Source: Pseudodesulfovibrio sp.
Lineage (GTDB): Bacteria > Desulfobacterota > Desulfovibrionia > Desulfovibrionales > Desulfovibrionaceae
DNA length: 53,771 nt
Direction of reading: 5' to 3'
Assembly: GCA_016342345.1 (NCBI GenBank)
Contig: JAEINO010000022.1
Location: 1 to 53,771 of the forward strand
Below, piece after piece: positions 23,938 through 31,874 of the stretch (the stretch's first letter is position 1; the number at the start of each line of letters is the position of its first letter). Under the pieces are notes generated by a model that saw nothing but the letters and a program-made list of their open reading frames with translations, was not told the DNA's origin and did not search any database. The translations under genes were made by a program, and so were the position numbers.

Positions 23938-26442
23938 TTAAGAGCAATTTTCTTTGCAAGGGGTTATAATTGCGGCAGAAGCCGCTTTCCTTTCTTCTGG
24001 GTTAGGAATCATGGCCATAACCAACGTGGCAAGAACGCACAGTGCGTAGAAGGCCCACATGGCCTGAAAACCCGTCAGCCCAAGTACCGTGGCCCCGGTA
24101 AAGACCAAACTGGACACGAAGAGGCCGAGCAGAGTCTGATAGCCGATGGAAAACAACATCCATGAAGTGGAATTGGTTTGACTCCGAACCATAATGGATG
24201 TTGGCACGCACGGTGGATACAATGCCATGAAGAGCATGAGAGCCAAAGCATGAAGCGAAGTGAAACCGATCTCCCCTGCCTTCATGCTGTCCTGAACCGA
24301 CTGGTCAGAACCGTCGATGCCATAGATGGAACCGAGAGTCGCTGCAGAATTCTCCTTGGCCGCAAAAGCGGACAAGAGCGCGATGTTGATACGCCAGTTG
24401 AATCCGGCCCATTGAGTGACAGGCTCAAGAGCCTTGCCCATGGAACCAAGGAAACTTGTCTCGAACCGCTCTGCACGGGCTTCACGACGAACCTTCTTGC
24501 GGACCTGAATCACTTTCTTGAGCGATTTATTTAGCTTCTTGGCATCCTTGCCCACACGTTTGATGACAGCATAATAAATCGGATTTCCCGCTTGGAATTC
24601 TTCATTGATTGCGGCAGACATATTCTTGTCAGTGATCTTACGCTTGGCATTCTTAAGTGCTTCGCCAAACAGGATAATGGGCAACACGTCATGAGATCGA
24701 ATCACGTCCTTGAACTCGGTCTTGTTCACATCTTTCATGAAAACGGCAACAGCCGTGTCCTGCATGTCTTCATAATAGGCAGTACGACTGCTGGTCAGCC
24801 CCGGATAATTAATGAGCACGAAGACCACCACGGCCACGGCAGCGACCACTGTGACTATTTTTTTCATGAACAGCCAGACTCGCTCGATCGCACGTCTGAG
24901 TACACCGGTAATGGTCGGGATATGATACGGAGGCATTTCCATTATAAACGGTGCACTAGGTCGCTTCTTCAGCACGGTTATGGACAATATCTTTGCCACA
25001 GGCAGAGCCATGAAGAGTGTTACTGTGGCGATGAAAAACATGGCCACCCCGGCAACATCCGGGAAATAGGCACCGATGAGGATGAGATAAAGCGGAACCT
25101 TGGCCAAGCAGTTCATCATTGGAACAATCATGATGGTGGCAAGACGCGCCCGCTCGTCCGGGATTGCCTTGGTGGCCATGACGCCGGGGATAGCGCAACC
25201 GCCGACGTACACACCACCAAGAATCAAAGGAAGAGTAGACTGCCCGTGCAACCCGAAGCGACGGAACAGGCGATCAAGGATAAAAGCCATGCGCGGCATA
25301 TATCCACTATCCTCCAACACCGCGATAAGACTGAATAACAAAAAGAAAATGGGCAGGTAGTTGAGAATGGCCGTAAGGGATTTAACCACCCACAAACCAA
25401 GAGAACGCAGAAGCGGGTCATTCAGGAATCCGGCTTGAGGCAGGATGTCGGCAAAAAAGCTCTCCAACGCACCCCACAACGGCCAGGCCTGAAGGGCCAA
25501 CCAGTTGCCGAAAACAATTGAGACCTCATAGAGCACAAACAAAATGGCTATTAGAATGAGCGGACCAAGCACACGGTTGCATACGTACCTATCAGCGAGG
25601 TCCGAAAGATTACGCCTCTTTTCTGTTGGTAACGTTACAGTTTCACGCGTGACCTTCGCACAACTGGCGTGACGGGTGAAGGCTATGTGCCGCTCGCAGG
25701 CGTTGCCATCCTCATCCTGGAATCTCTGCCGACAGGAGTCGGTACGATCAAGAACACTCTGCGCATCAGGATGCGTTTTCTTGAGCAATTCAGCCGTCTC
25801 GGAATCTCCCTCCAGCAGCTTGATGGCAAACCAGCGAACCGGATACAGCACGCTGAGGACAGGGTCCTCGACCAGCAATTCTTCCAATTCTGAAATATAG
25901 GCTTCAAGCTTACCATAGTCGATCTTAAAAGACGGCCCGGCATTACCAGCCAAGGAATACACTGCCTCTTTCAAGGCGTCCTTACCTTCCCCCCTCTTGG
26001 CCTTGGTTGGAACAACCGGGATGCCGAGAATATCTTGCAGCTTATCAGTATTGATCCGCTGACCGCGACGCTCCGCCACATCCATCATGTTCAAACCAAG
26101 AACAGTAGGGACCTCCATCTCAAGGAGTTGAAGTGTAAGGTACAGACTGCGTTTGAGATTGGAAGCGTCGGCAACATCGATAACGACATCAGGACTGTCG
26201 CCGAGCAGGAAGTCACGCGCCACACGCTCCTCCAAAGAATAGGACGTGAGGCTATATGTACCGGGAAGATCCACCAACTTCACAGAAGTACCCTTGACAC
26301 CAAAGGAACCGGTCTTTTTCTCCACTGTCACGCCAGGGTAATTGGCCACATGCTGACGTGCGCCGGTGAGCAAGTTAAAAACAGTGGACTTCCCGGAGTT
26401 TGGCTGACCCGCCAAGGCGACGAGCAAATTCCGAGAGCTCAT
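23938..26442 (-). CDS. feoB: Ferrous iron transport protein B
   Basis: 834 residues. The N-terminal G domain has G1 GQPNSGKS (residues 12-19), a G3 DLPGTYSL and G4 NMMD. Gate-type membrane segments follow, with the paired family motifs GGCAIPGVMATK and YPPCVPTS. The protein takes up Fe2+ across the inner membrane. It is about 60-100 residues longer than common FeoB; the excess is a charged, lysine-rich stretch at about residues 560-680 between the second half-gate and AKENSAATLGSIYG. The C-terminus ends in CKENCS, two cysteines as in other FeoB tails. The start overlaps the feoA stop (TGATG), so translation is coupled. Confidence 0.97.
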   Translation of the reverse strand: MSSRNLLVALAGQPNSGKSTVFNLLTGARQHVANYPGVTVEKKTGSFGVKGTSVKLVDLPGTYSLTSYSLEERVARDFLLGDSPDVVIDVADASNLKRSLYLTLQLLEMEVPTVLGLNMMDVAERRGQRINTDKLQDILGIPVVPTKAKRGEGKDALKEAVYSLAGNAGPSFKIDYGKLEAYISELEELLVEDPVLSVLYPVRWFAIKLLEGDSETAELLKKTHPDAQSVLDRTDSCRQRFQDEDGNACERHIAFTRHASCAKVTRETVTLPTEKRRNLSDLADRYVCNRVLGPLILIAILFVLYEVSIVFGNWLALQAWPLWGALESFFADILPQAGFLNDPLLRSLGLWVVKSLTAILNYLPIFFLLFSLIAVLEDSGYMPRMAFILDRLFRRFGLHGQSTLPLILGGVYVGGCAIPGVMATKAIPDERARLATIMIVPMMNCLAKVPLYLILIGAYFPDVAGVAMFFIATVTLFMALPVAKILSITVLKKRPSAPFIMEMPPYHIPTITGVLRRAIERVWLFMKKIVTVVAAVAVVVFVLINYPGLTSSRTAYYEDMQDTAVAVFMKDVNKTEFKDVIRSHDVLPIILFGEALKNAKRKITDKNMSAAINEEFQAGNPIYYAVIKRVGKDAKKLNKSLKKVIQVRKKVRREARAERFETSFLGSMGKALEPVTQWAGFNWRINIALLSAFAAKENSAATLGSIYGIDGSDQSVQDSMKAGEIGFTSLHALALMLFMALYPPCVPTSIMVRSQTNSTSWMLFSIGYQTLLGLFVSSLVFTGATVLGLTGFQAMWAFYALCVLATLVMAMIPNPEERKAASAAIITPCKENCS

Positions 26443-26663
26443 CACGCTTCCACCCTGATATATTCGGCCTCATTATGGCGGATGGAGACGTGATAACCGT
26501 CCAACTGAAGTTCCACGGGGTCGACCAGCGGAGCATTACGCACAATCTCGATCTCAGCACCCGGACAAAAACCGAGATCCATAAGACGCTGGCCAAGCGC
26601 CCCTTCAGCAGTCATATCCGTCAGAATGCAGCATGCACCTGGCCGGAGTTCATTAAGAGTCAT
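26442..26663 (-). CDS. feoA: FeoA, SH3-like partner of FeoB
   Basis: 73 residues. The small SH3-like fold includes LNELRPGACCILTDM, EGALGQRLMDLGFCPGAEIEIVRNAPL, DPVELQLDGYHVSIRHNEAEYIRV, nearly the FeoA consensus. It probably regulates or stabilises FeoB. It is the first gene of the operon and overlaps feoB. The ATG at 26663 has GAAGGGGG five bases upstream and is preferred to the ATG at 26684. Confidence 0.95.
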   Translation of the reverse strand: MTLNELRPGACCILTDMTAEGALGQRLMDLGFCPGAEIEIVRNAPLVDPVELQLDGYHVSIRHNEAEYIRVEA

Positions 26664-26679
26664 AATTCCCCCTTCAATA

Positions 26680-26695
26680 CTCATTAATAATTCTC
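26680..26695 (-). promoter_or_regulatory. Possible Fur-like site at the feoA start
   Basis: GAGAATTATTAATGAG read on the minus strand, 17-32 bases before the feoA ATG. It has half-symmetry (GAGAAT/AATGAG) and the composition of a Fur box. Position would suit repression of feoAB under iron excess; match to the 19-bp consensus is partial. Confidence 0.35.
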
Positions 26696-26879
26696 TTTTA
26701 TTGACAAATCATGCCAAGAAAAACGCTCTCGGCAATGCCTCAATCTTTGCCGACAAGAACAGTCAGCACCCATCTCACTTTAGTGAGAGTATCTACCTCG
26801 CCCCGAAAAATGATTCCGACAGACTGGAGGGTTTTCCAAGAAGGCATATGCCCCTCCCTTTTTGCGACAAATTAATTGC

Positions 26880-26896
26880 GATTGAGAATCAATCTC
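26880..26896. promoter_or_regulatory. Possible Fur-like site upstream of feoA
   Basis: GATTGAGAATCAATCTC contains perfect GATTG/CAATC arms, and an overlapping GAGA/TCTC symmetry, resembling the TGAGAAT-N-ATTCTCA form of Fur boxes. It lies about 215 bases upstream of feoA. Confidence 0.35.
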
Positions 26897-27164
26897 GCTG
26901 TGTAAACTATGCTTTGGGATACACAGGGTCAACAAAAAAAGACCGTTGACACGCAGTTTCAACAACGGTGCCCATGCGGCCAGGGGAGACGTCTAAATGA
27001 GACTGAGAGTCAACGAAAAATGATTGATTTTAACAGACGAAGAGAATCGAAACTACTTCAGATTATTCAACTCACGGTTTCGAAAGATAGGATTTAACCT
27101 TGTCAGGACAAAGGCTCATGGCTGTATCCAGAGCCTCTTGTGGTTTCAACCGGATAATACAAAA

Positions 27165-27467
27165 CTAATCCCCACCAGGAAACTCACTTTGGGGAACCGT
27201 AATAGAGGTGTTACCAGTTTTCACGACAATTGAGTCATGATTACAGCGTGCAACCAACTCCTTCAGGTTGATCTTTGTAGCATCCACATCAACACATGCT
27301 ACAAAGACCGTTTTCTTTTTCCCTCCAGAAAGGTGCTCTCTCCCTTCACTGACCACTATTCCCTCGACTCTCTCGCACGGAAGATAAAGATCGCACGCAA
27401 ATGTTTCCATAACGCAAACGAGCAAGAACAAGAAAGAAGCAGCCAAACAAGCTAATTTGTTAATCAT
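27165..27467 (-). CDS. Small secreted hypothetical protein
   Basis: 100 residues from an ATG at 27467. A signal peptide (MINKLACLAASFLFLLVCVMETFAC) precedes a short beta-rich protein with cysteines in CDLYLPC, VACVDVD and ARCNHD. The KKTVFVACVDVD segment suggests a small barrel. No family was recognised. The start codon overlaps the stop of an upstream remnant reading frame (27460-27588), and a small same-strand zinc-ribbon gene lies further upstream, so these orphan genes may have arrived together. Confidence 0.6.
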   Translation of the reverse strand: MINKLACLAASFLFLLVCVMETFACDLYLPCERVEGIVVSEGREHLSGGKKKTVFVACVDVDATKINLKELVARCNHDSIVVKTGNTSITVPQSEFPGGD

Positions 27468-27588
27468 CCCAGCCCTCATAGATTATGGTGTAGTCGATTT
27501 GAATATTATCTAATCCGTGAGCCAGCAACCGAATCATCCAAGTGACAGGTGCATCCTCATCGGCTGCAACGTTGATAATGTGTACAGT
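27460..27588 (-). pseudogene. Reading-frame remnant of 42 codons
   Basis: On the minus strand, in the same frame as the gene at 27619-28056, a stretch reads VHIINVAADEDAPVTWMIRL and so on to YEGWDD then TAA at 27460. It is cut from that gene by two in-frame TAG codons ten codons apart (27619-27621 and 27589-27591). It has no start codon of its own with a ribosome site. It may be the former C-terminal part of the upstream gene or a separate gene that lost its start. Confidence 0.4.
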
Positions 27589-27618
27589 CTACGGAGGACA
27601 GGCTACATTCTCTTTGGA

Positions 27619-28056
27619 CTAGCCGTTCACTTCGATCCAAACTCCAGTTAAGACTCCACCCCATACCCCCTTCAGCTTGATATGGATGTGCTTTCCTCCC
27701 TTAAGCATGTGCCACTCATGGTTAGATAAAGAACCTTTAATATATCGCTTTGTTTTTCGCAAAGGATGCTTCATTATTTCACACTTGCAATTAGGGTGTG
27801 GCCACTCCGGCTTTTCCATATACTCTTTTCCTGCCATTGATTGGCATTTCTCACATGCATTCGGCTTGGGATGAACAGTCCAGTCGTAATCCCCTTTAGG
27901 GTCAAAATATTTGCCTTGCCCCGACCTTTCGGACTCAGCCTCAGCTTTTTTAATTTTTGTCAAACTCTCCTGAGTGAATACTCCAGCCATGCACTTGGGA
28001 GTGCCACAAATAAGCTTGGGGTCCACCCGAATTTCTGCATTGCAGCAGTCGAGCAT
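27619..28056 (-). CDS. Phage-head-morphogenesis-like zinc-ribbon protein
   Basis: 145 residues. The core, WTVHPKPNACEKCQSMAG then KPEWPHPNCKCEI, has the Cys-x2-Cys ... His-Pro-Asn-Cys-x-Cys pattern of the C-terminal part of Mu gpF-like minor head proteins, a module also reused in polymorphic toxins. A C-terminal extension is lysine- and histidine-rich (KGGKHIHIKLKGVWGG). No other phage genes are near, so it is an isolated relic or a toxin-like domain. The N-terminus has further cysteines (LDCCNAE, LICGTPKC). The frame is intact, but whether it is expressed is unknown. Confidence 0.55.
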   Translation of the reverse strand: MLDCCNAEIRVDPKLICGTPKCMAGVFTQESLTKIKKAEAESERSGQGKYFDPKGDYDWTVHPKPNACEKCQSMAGKEYMEKPEWPHPNCKCEIMKHPLRKTKRYIKGSLSNHEWHMLKGGKHIHIKLKGVWGGVLTGVWIEVNG

Positions 28057-28161
28057 TGAACATGATTAAATGCGAATGAAATAAAGTCACCGCCGAAAAC
28101 CGCTTGCGTTTTTTTCGCATAATGCGTTCTTCATACTCTATGACAGGAAAGGAACAGATTC

Positions 28162-29673
28162 ATGTTTAGAGAATACTCCAGAGCTCGAATCGAAAAAGAC
28201 AAAAACTTTGACGGCAAATTCTATTTTGCGGTCAAGACCACCGGCATTGTGTGCAAGCCGTCCTGCCCCTCGCCTGTCGCCAAGGAGCACAATGTCGAAT
28301 ATTATGAGTCCTTGTATGAAGCATTTGAAAACGGGTACCGCCCCTGCCTGCGATGCAGGCCAGATATTGAACTAGAGTATACCAACGGCAGTATTCAAGG
28401 CGTGTCCACCATCAACGCGGCACTAAAAAAAATTCATGACGGCTACCTCAATTACCACTCATTAAGCGAACTAGCTGATGAACTGGTCATCTCCAGTAGA
28501 CACTTACGCCAACTCTTCGTAAAAAATCTGGGTGCTTCGCCTGTAAAAATAGCACGTTATCACAAGACACTTTTCGCCAGAAAACTGCTTCTTTCATCAG
28601 ACCAGTCCATAACAGACGTTGCCTTTGCCTCTGGCTTCGGCTCGGTGCGACAGTTTAATGAAGTGTTCAAAGAGATGTTTCACACAACACCAAGCTTCAT
28701 GAGAAAGAACATGCAACCTGAAGCCAACAAACCGAATCGCACGACATTGCTGCTCAACTACAAGAAACCTTTCGCTTTTTTGCAGATACTGGATTTTCTG
28801 CGCATACGTGCCATAAAAGGTGTAGAGCAAGTAACGGACGACAGCTACAGCCGCACCTTCCGTACGCAAAACACCCAAGGTTATTTCACCGTTCAAGATA
28901 ACCTCAAAGAGTCATCCCTTGAGTTATCAATCGTTTGTGATGACATCAAATGCTTCATGGAAATCCATAATCGAGTTCGCCGCATGTTTGATCTGGACAC
29001 TGATTTCACTGTCATCAACAAACGATTTTCTAAAGACGTAATTCTATCCAAGGGAATGGAGAACAGGCATGTACCAAGACTTCCCACAGCTTTTAGTCCA
29101 TATGAATTCGTTATCAGAGCGATCCTGGGCCAACAAATCACCATCAAAGCCGCAACGACATTGGCAGCACGCATATCAAAAGCCGCTGACATCCATACCG
29201 ATGCAACATTTCCTGAAGGATTGGACTATTTTTTCCCGATCCCGACAGAACTGATCGAAATGGATCTCAACGGACTTGGCATAACAAAAACGCGCCAGCA
29301 GACAATTCATACCACTACGCAGGCAGTGATCGACAACACGATCAATCTTACGATGAACCAGACCTTTGATACTTTTCACAAAGAATTTTCCGCTCTCAAG
29401 GGTATCGGAAACAGGACGGTCAATTACGTAGCCATGCGCGGACTGGGGATGCTCGACAGTTTCCCAGCCAGCGATCTTGGTGTCATCAAGGCGTTAATGA
29501 AAGGCGACAAGAAGCCGACACTTGCCGAGATCATAAAACAAGGGGAAAAATGGCGGCCCTACAGAACCTACGCCACACTCTGCCTCTGGAATTCAATGAA
29601 AAAGGACGATGAGCATGCTCCAATATACACGATTCACCACTCGACTCTGGGAAATTATTCTCGTCGGAAATGA
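28162..29673 (+). CDS. Ada-AlkA fusion: methyl-phosphotriester sensor and 3-methyladenine DNA glycosylase
   Basis: 503 residues. Residues 1-75 form the Ada zinc domain with cysteines in CKPSCPSP and CLRC, the first of which accepts methyl groups from DNA phosphotriesters. An AraC-type helix-turn-helix follows (about 95-190; ELADELVISSRHLRQLF, VAFASGFGSVRQFNEVF). Then come an AlkA N-terminal domain and an HhH-GPD glycosylase with LKGIGNRTVNYVAMRGLG and the catalytic aspartate in FPASDLGV. It senses alkylation, turns on repair genes, and removes 3-alkylpurines. Its end overlaps ogt by 65 bases. The fusion without Ogt domain is complemented by the separate ogt gene. Confidence 0.94.
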   Translation: MFREYSRARIEKDKNFDGKFYFAVKTTGIVCKPSCPSPVAKEHNVEYYESLYEAFENGYRPCLRCRPDIELEYTNGSIQGVSTINAALKKIHDGYLNYHSLSELADELVISSRHLRQLFVKNLGASPVKIARYHKTLFARKLLLSSDQSITDVAFASGFGSVRQFNEVFKEMFHTTPSFMRKNMQPEANKPNRTTLLLNYKKPFAFLQILDFLRIRAIKGVEQVTDDSYSRTFRTQNTQGYFTVQDNLKESSLELSIVCDDIKCFMEIHNRVRRMFDLDTDFTVINKRFSKDVILSKGMENRHVPRLPTAFSPYEFVIRAILGQQITIKAATTLAARISKAADIHTDATFPEGLDYFFPIPTELIEMDLNGLGITKTRQQTIHTTTQAVIDNTINLTMNQTFDTFHKEFSALKGIGNRTVNYVAMRGLGMLDSFPASDLGVIKALMKGDKKPTLAEIIKQGEKWRPYRTYATLCLWNSMKKDDEHAPIYTIHHSTLGNYSRRK

Positions 29674-30094
29674 GGACGGCCTCACCAATTTGCACATGGT
29701 CACAGGCGAGGGCAAACGGCATTTTGAAATATCCGGCACGTGGCATCGCAACGACACCATCTTCAATGAAACCAAGTTGCAGATATTGGAATACATGGAA
29801 GGAAAACGCACAAAATTTGACGTTGTCCTCAATCCGCAAGGCACGCTATTTCAACAACAAGTTTGGGCCGCTTTGTGCAACATCCCGTTTGGAGAAGTTC
29901 GTACATACAAAGATATTGCAATAGCAATCGGTAACCATAAAGCGGCCCGCGCGGTCGGCATGGCCAATTCCCTCAACCCCATTCCACTAATCGTTCCGTG
30001 CCATAGAGTCATAGGCAGCAGCGGCAAACTCACCGGTTTTGCTCATGGATTAAAGGCCAAAGAAGCACTTTTACAGTTTGAAGGAGCACAATAA
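29609..30094 (+). CDS. ogt: Methylated-DNA-protein cysteine methyltransferase
   Basis: 161 residues. The C-terminal domain has the DNA-binding helix (PFGEVRTYKDIAIAIG), NHKAARAVGMANSLNPIP and the active-site VPCHRVIGSSGKLTGFAHGL; the cysteine takes the alkyl group from O6-methylguanine in a suicide reaction. The N-terminal domain is typical of Ogt. AAGGA lies just before the ATG at 29609, 65 bases inside the preceding alkylation-repair gene, so the pair is translated together as an adaptive-response unit. Confidence 0.95.
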   Translation: MSMLQYTRFTTRLWEIILVGNEDGLTNLHMVTGEGKRHFEISGTWHRNDTIFNETKLQILEYMEGKRTKFDVVLNPQGTLFQQQVWAALCNIPFGEVRTYKDIAIAIGNHKAARAVGMANSLNPIPLIVPCHRVIGSSGKLTGFAHGLKAKEALLQFEGAQ

Positions 30095-30204
30095 AGAGGT
30101 GGAAGAGGTGGGTGCGGTTTTTGGACAGGTTGTTAAGGTGGAGTTCACCGACGAGAAGGACTTCAAACCATGGCAAAGTTTTTTCCTGCTAAAACATAAA
30201 TAAA

Positions 30205-30245
30205 GACCGGAAACAATATCATTTCCGGTCCTGTATACTCTATTT
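30205..30245. terminator. Shared terminator of ogt and the decarboxylase-like gene
   Basis: A perfect 9-bp inverted repeat (GACCGGAAA, 30205-30213; partner 30222-30230) with T-rich sequence on both sides in the respective directions (TTTATTTTTATTTT rightward; TTTATTTATG leftward). It lies between converging genes. Confidence 0.75.
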
Positions 30246-30264
30246 ATTTTTATTTTCTCAAACA

Positions 30265-31509
30265 CTAATTACTTGAACTGGTATCAAATATACCGATCTG
30301 ATTACCCAGACGAACCTTAATCGCATCGGAACTGTATTTTCCGGGTTCAAAAACCAAAATGACCAGAGACCCTCCATAAAGGAAATGTCCCAGTTCATCG
30401 CCGCGCTTGATCGCTACCGGACCTTCCGCTTTGAGGAACTTGTCTTCGAACACAACGGACCCAACTGTGCTGAGCCCCACCGGAACAACTCCTACTAGGC
30501 CGTATTTTCCGGTATCTATGATAAAATAGCCGCGCGCATAGCTTTCAAACGCACCGAAACTTGCTCCGTGCCCCCCTACATTGCCATCAGTCGAAGCGAA
30601 TTTAACAAAATCTTCCATACCCACCAATGCTCCGTCCACAAGGCGGGTTTCAATAACCTTGCCGCCGACCGGAGCATGGTAATAGTGGTAAGTATTAGGC
30701 ATCAAGACACAAGACAAAGCCGTGCCACCTACAAACTTATTCCAATAGCGTGATCCGTACAGCAGTTCCTTAATATTCAGTTCCTGAGTACCTTTGGTCC
30801 TAAGCTTAGTGGTTCCGTCTACAATTTTTGCAGGAATGGGATTCACGGTGGCATCGGTCGGTGAGGAAATGATATAATCCCGGTCCGGCATAGTCTGCGG
30901 ACGAACCTTATTGATATCTTTAAATTTGCGGGAAAAAAATTCATTGTAAGACTTAAACCCGCCGTCAGCGGCCGCGGGATCAGGCAAAACATATTCTTCT
31001 TTTTCAATACGGGTATCAGCGAGCCATTTGGCTACATACTTTGTCGAAGCCCTGCTGGATAAGAATTCACCGCGTTCACGCGCAAAACGATCAAAGATCT
31101 CGACTCCCGGCGAAGTCTGGAAAGCCACCCTGCCAAATGGATTTTCATACGAAAACAGATCCATCTGCCCGATATATTTAAGTGCGTTATCACTACTTCC
31201 CTTTACTTCCGGTAGAAAGGAACTCCACTCCACAAAAAACGGAATCAGGTCGGCAAATGATTTTCCGATCCAGGGATTCCCACCCTTCATGAATCCTTCC
31301 GGGACGGGCTGCATATTTTTGAAAGCCTCATCAATATGCACCTTAAAGACCTTATCATTATTATAGGCATCAATAAGATCTGTAATCGATCCTTTACATG
31401 GACAATCGTCAGGAATGGATAGTTTCTCGGCTGCTGCAGATCTGATTGGAATGGAAAGGAAAGCCATAAACAAAAATACAAATGCAAGTATACGGAAACT
31501 GTTTTTCAT
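30265..31509 (-). CDS. Secreted phosphatidylserine-decarboxylase-like protein
   Basis: 414 residues with a signal peptide (MKNSFRILAFVFLFMAFLSIP ... AAAEK). Residues 40-190 match the extra N-terminal domain seen in non-canonical decarboxylase relatives (NPWIGKSFADLIPFFVEW, YNEFFSRKFKDI). The decarboxylase domain contains PTDATVNPIPAKI, the His of YHYYHAPVGGKVIETRLV, and GGSLVILVFEPGK, where self-cleavage before the serine would give the pyruvoyl group (LGST in bacterial Psd). A periplasmic place is unusual, since Psd proper is an inner-membrane enzyme facing the cytosol. The substrate may be another amino-acid-like headgroup. It is divergent from the PaaK-like gene across 365 bases. Confidence 0.8.
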   Translation of the reverse strand: MKNSFRILAFVFLFMAFLSIPIRSAAAEKLSIPDDCPCKGSITDLIDAYNNDKVFKVHIDEAFKNMQPVPEGFMKGGNPWIGKSFADLIPFFVEWSSFLPEVKGSSDNALKYIGQMDLFSYENPFGRVAFQTSPGVEIFDRFARERGEFLSSRASTKYVAKWLADTRIEKEEYVLPDPAAADGGFKSYNEFFSRKFKDINKVRPQTMPDRDYIISSPTDATVNPIPAKIVDGTTKLRTKGTQELNIKELLYGSRYWNKFVGGTALSCVLMPNTYHYYHAPVGGKVIETRLVDGALVGMEDFVKFASTDGNVGGHGASFGAFESYARGYFIIDTGKYGLVGVVPVGLSTVGSVVFEDKFLKAEGPVAIKRGDELGHFLYGGSLVILVFEPGKYSSDAIKVRLGNQIGIFDTSSSN

Positions 31510-31874
31510 AGCTCACTCACTCAGGATAAAAGTTGACTTCAGCCTTAATCAAACAAAAAAGGCATTACAAAAAAAATAAACACAGCGTAACGCTAAATAC
31601 AAGTATAATCAGAAAAATTTAATAACCCTCAACTACTACTGCCGCAAAAAATGTATTTTTCAAATCAAAAAACAATGCATTTAAACTTGCGTGTATCTAT
31701 AGCGCGTCATTTATTTTTAACACTTGCGCTTCACCCTCAAATATTACATTTTGACAACCAATATTGATGTTATCGCACTAGCAATTCTGTTAAACAGGAC
31801 CTAGCACTAACGAAGTTCGAACAGATGGTTTCAATTTCACCCCTCCACACATTACGAGCATAAACGATATTTCT
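31510..31874. promoter_or_regulatory. Divergent intergenic region
   Basis: 365 bases, very A+T-rich, between the decarboxylase-like and PaaK-like genes. It must hold both promoters, but no single site stands out and no gene is seen. Confidence 0.4.

Larger units (their letters stand above)
26664..27164. promoter_or_regulatory. Upstream region of feoA
   Basis: 500 bases without a convincing gene. Two A+T-rich Fur-like stretches occur (26680-26695 and 26880-26896), and small frames on the plus strand have neither ribosome sites nor recognisable content. Confidence 0.4.

Noticed and set aside
27589-27621. The two in-frame TAG codons as pyrrolysine
   Set aside because: No supporting pyl genes or methylamine context in the window; decay is the simpler explanation.
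27619-28056. Prophage at the gpF-like gene
   Set aside because: No capsid, portal, terminase, tail or lysis genes nearby.
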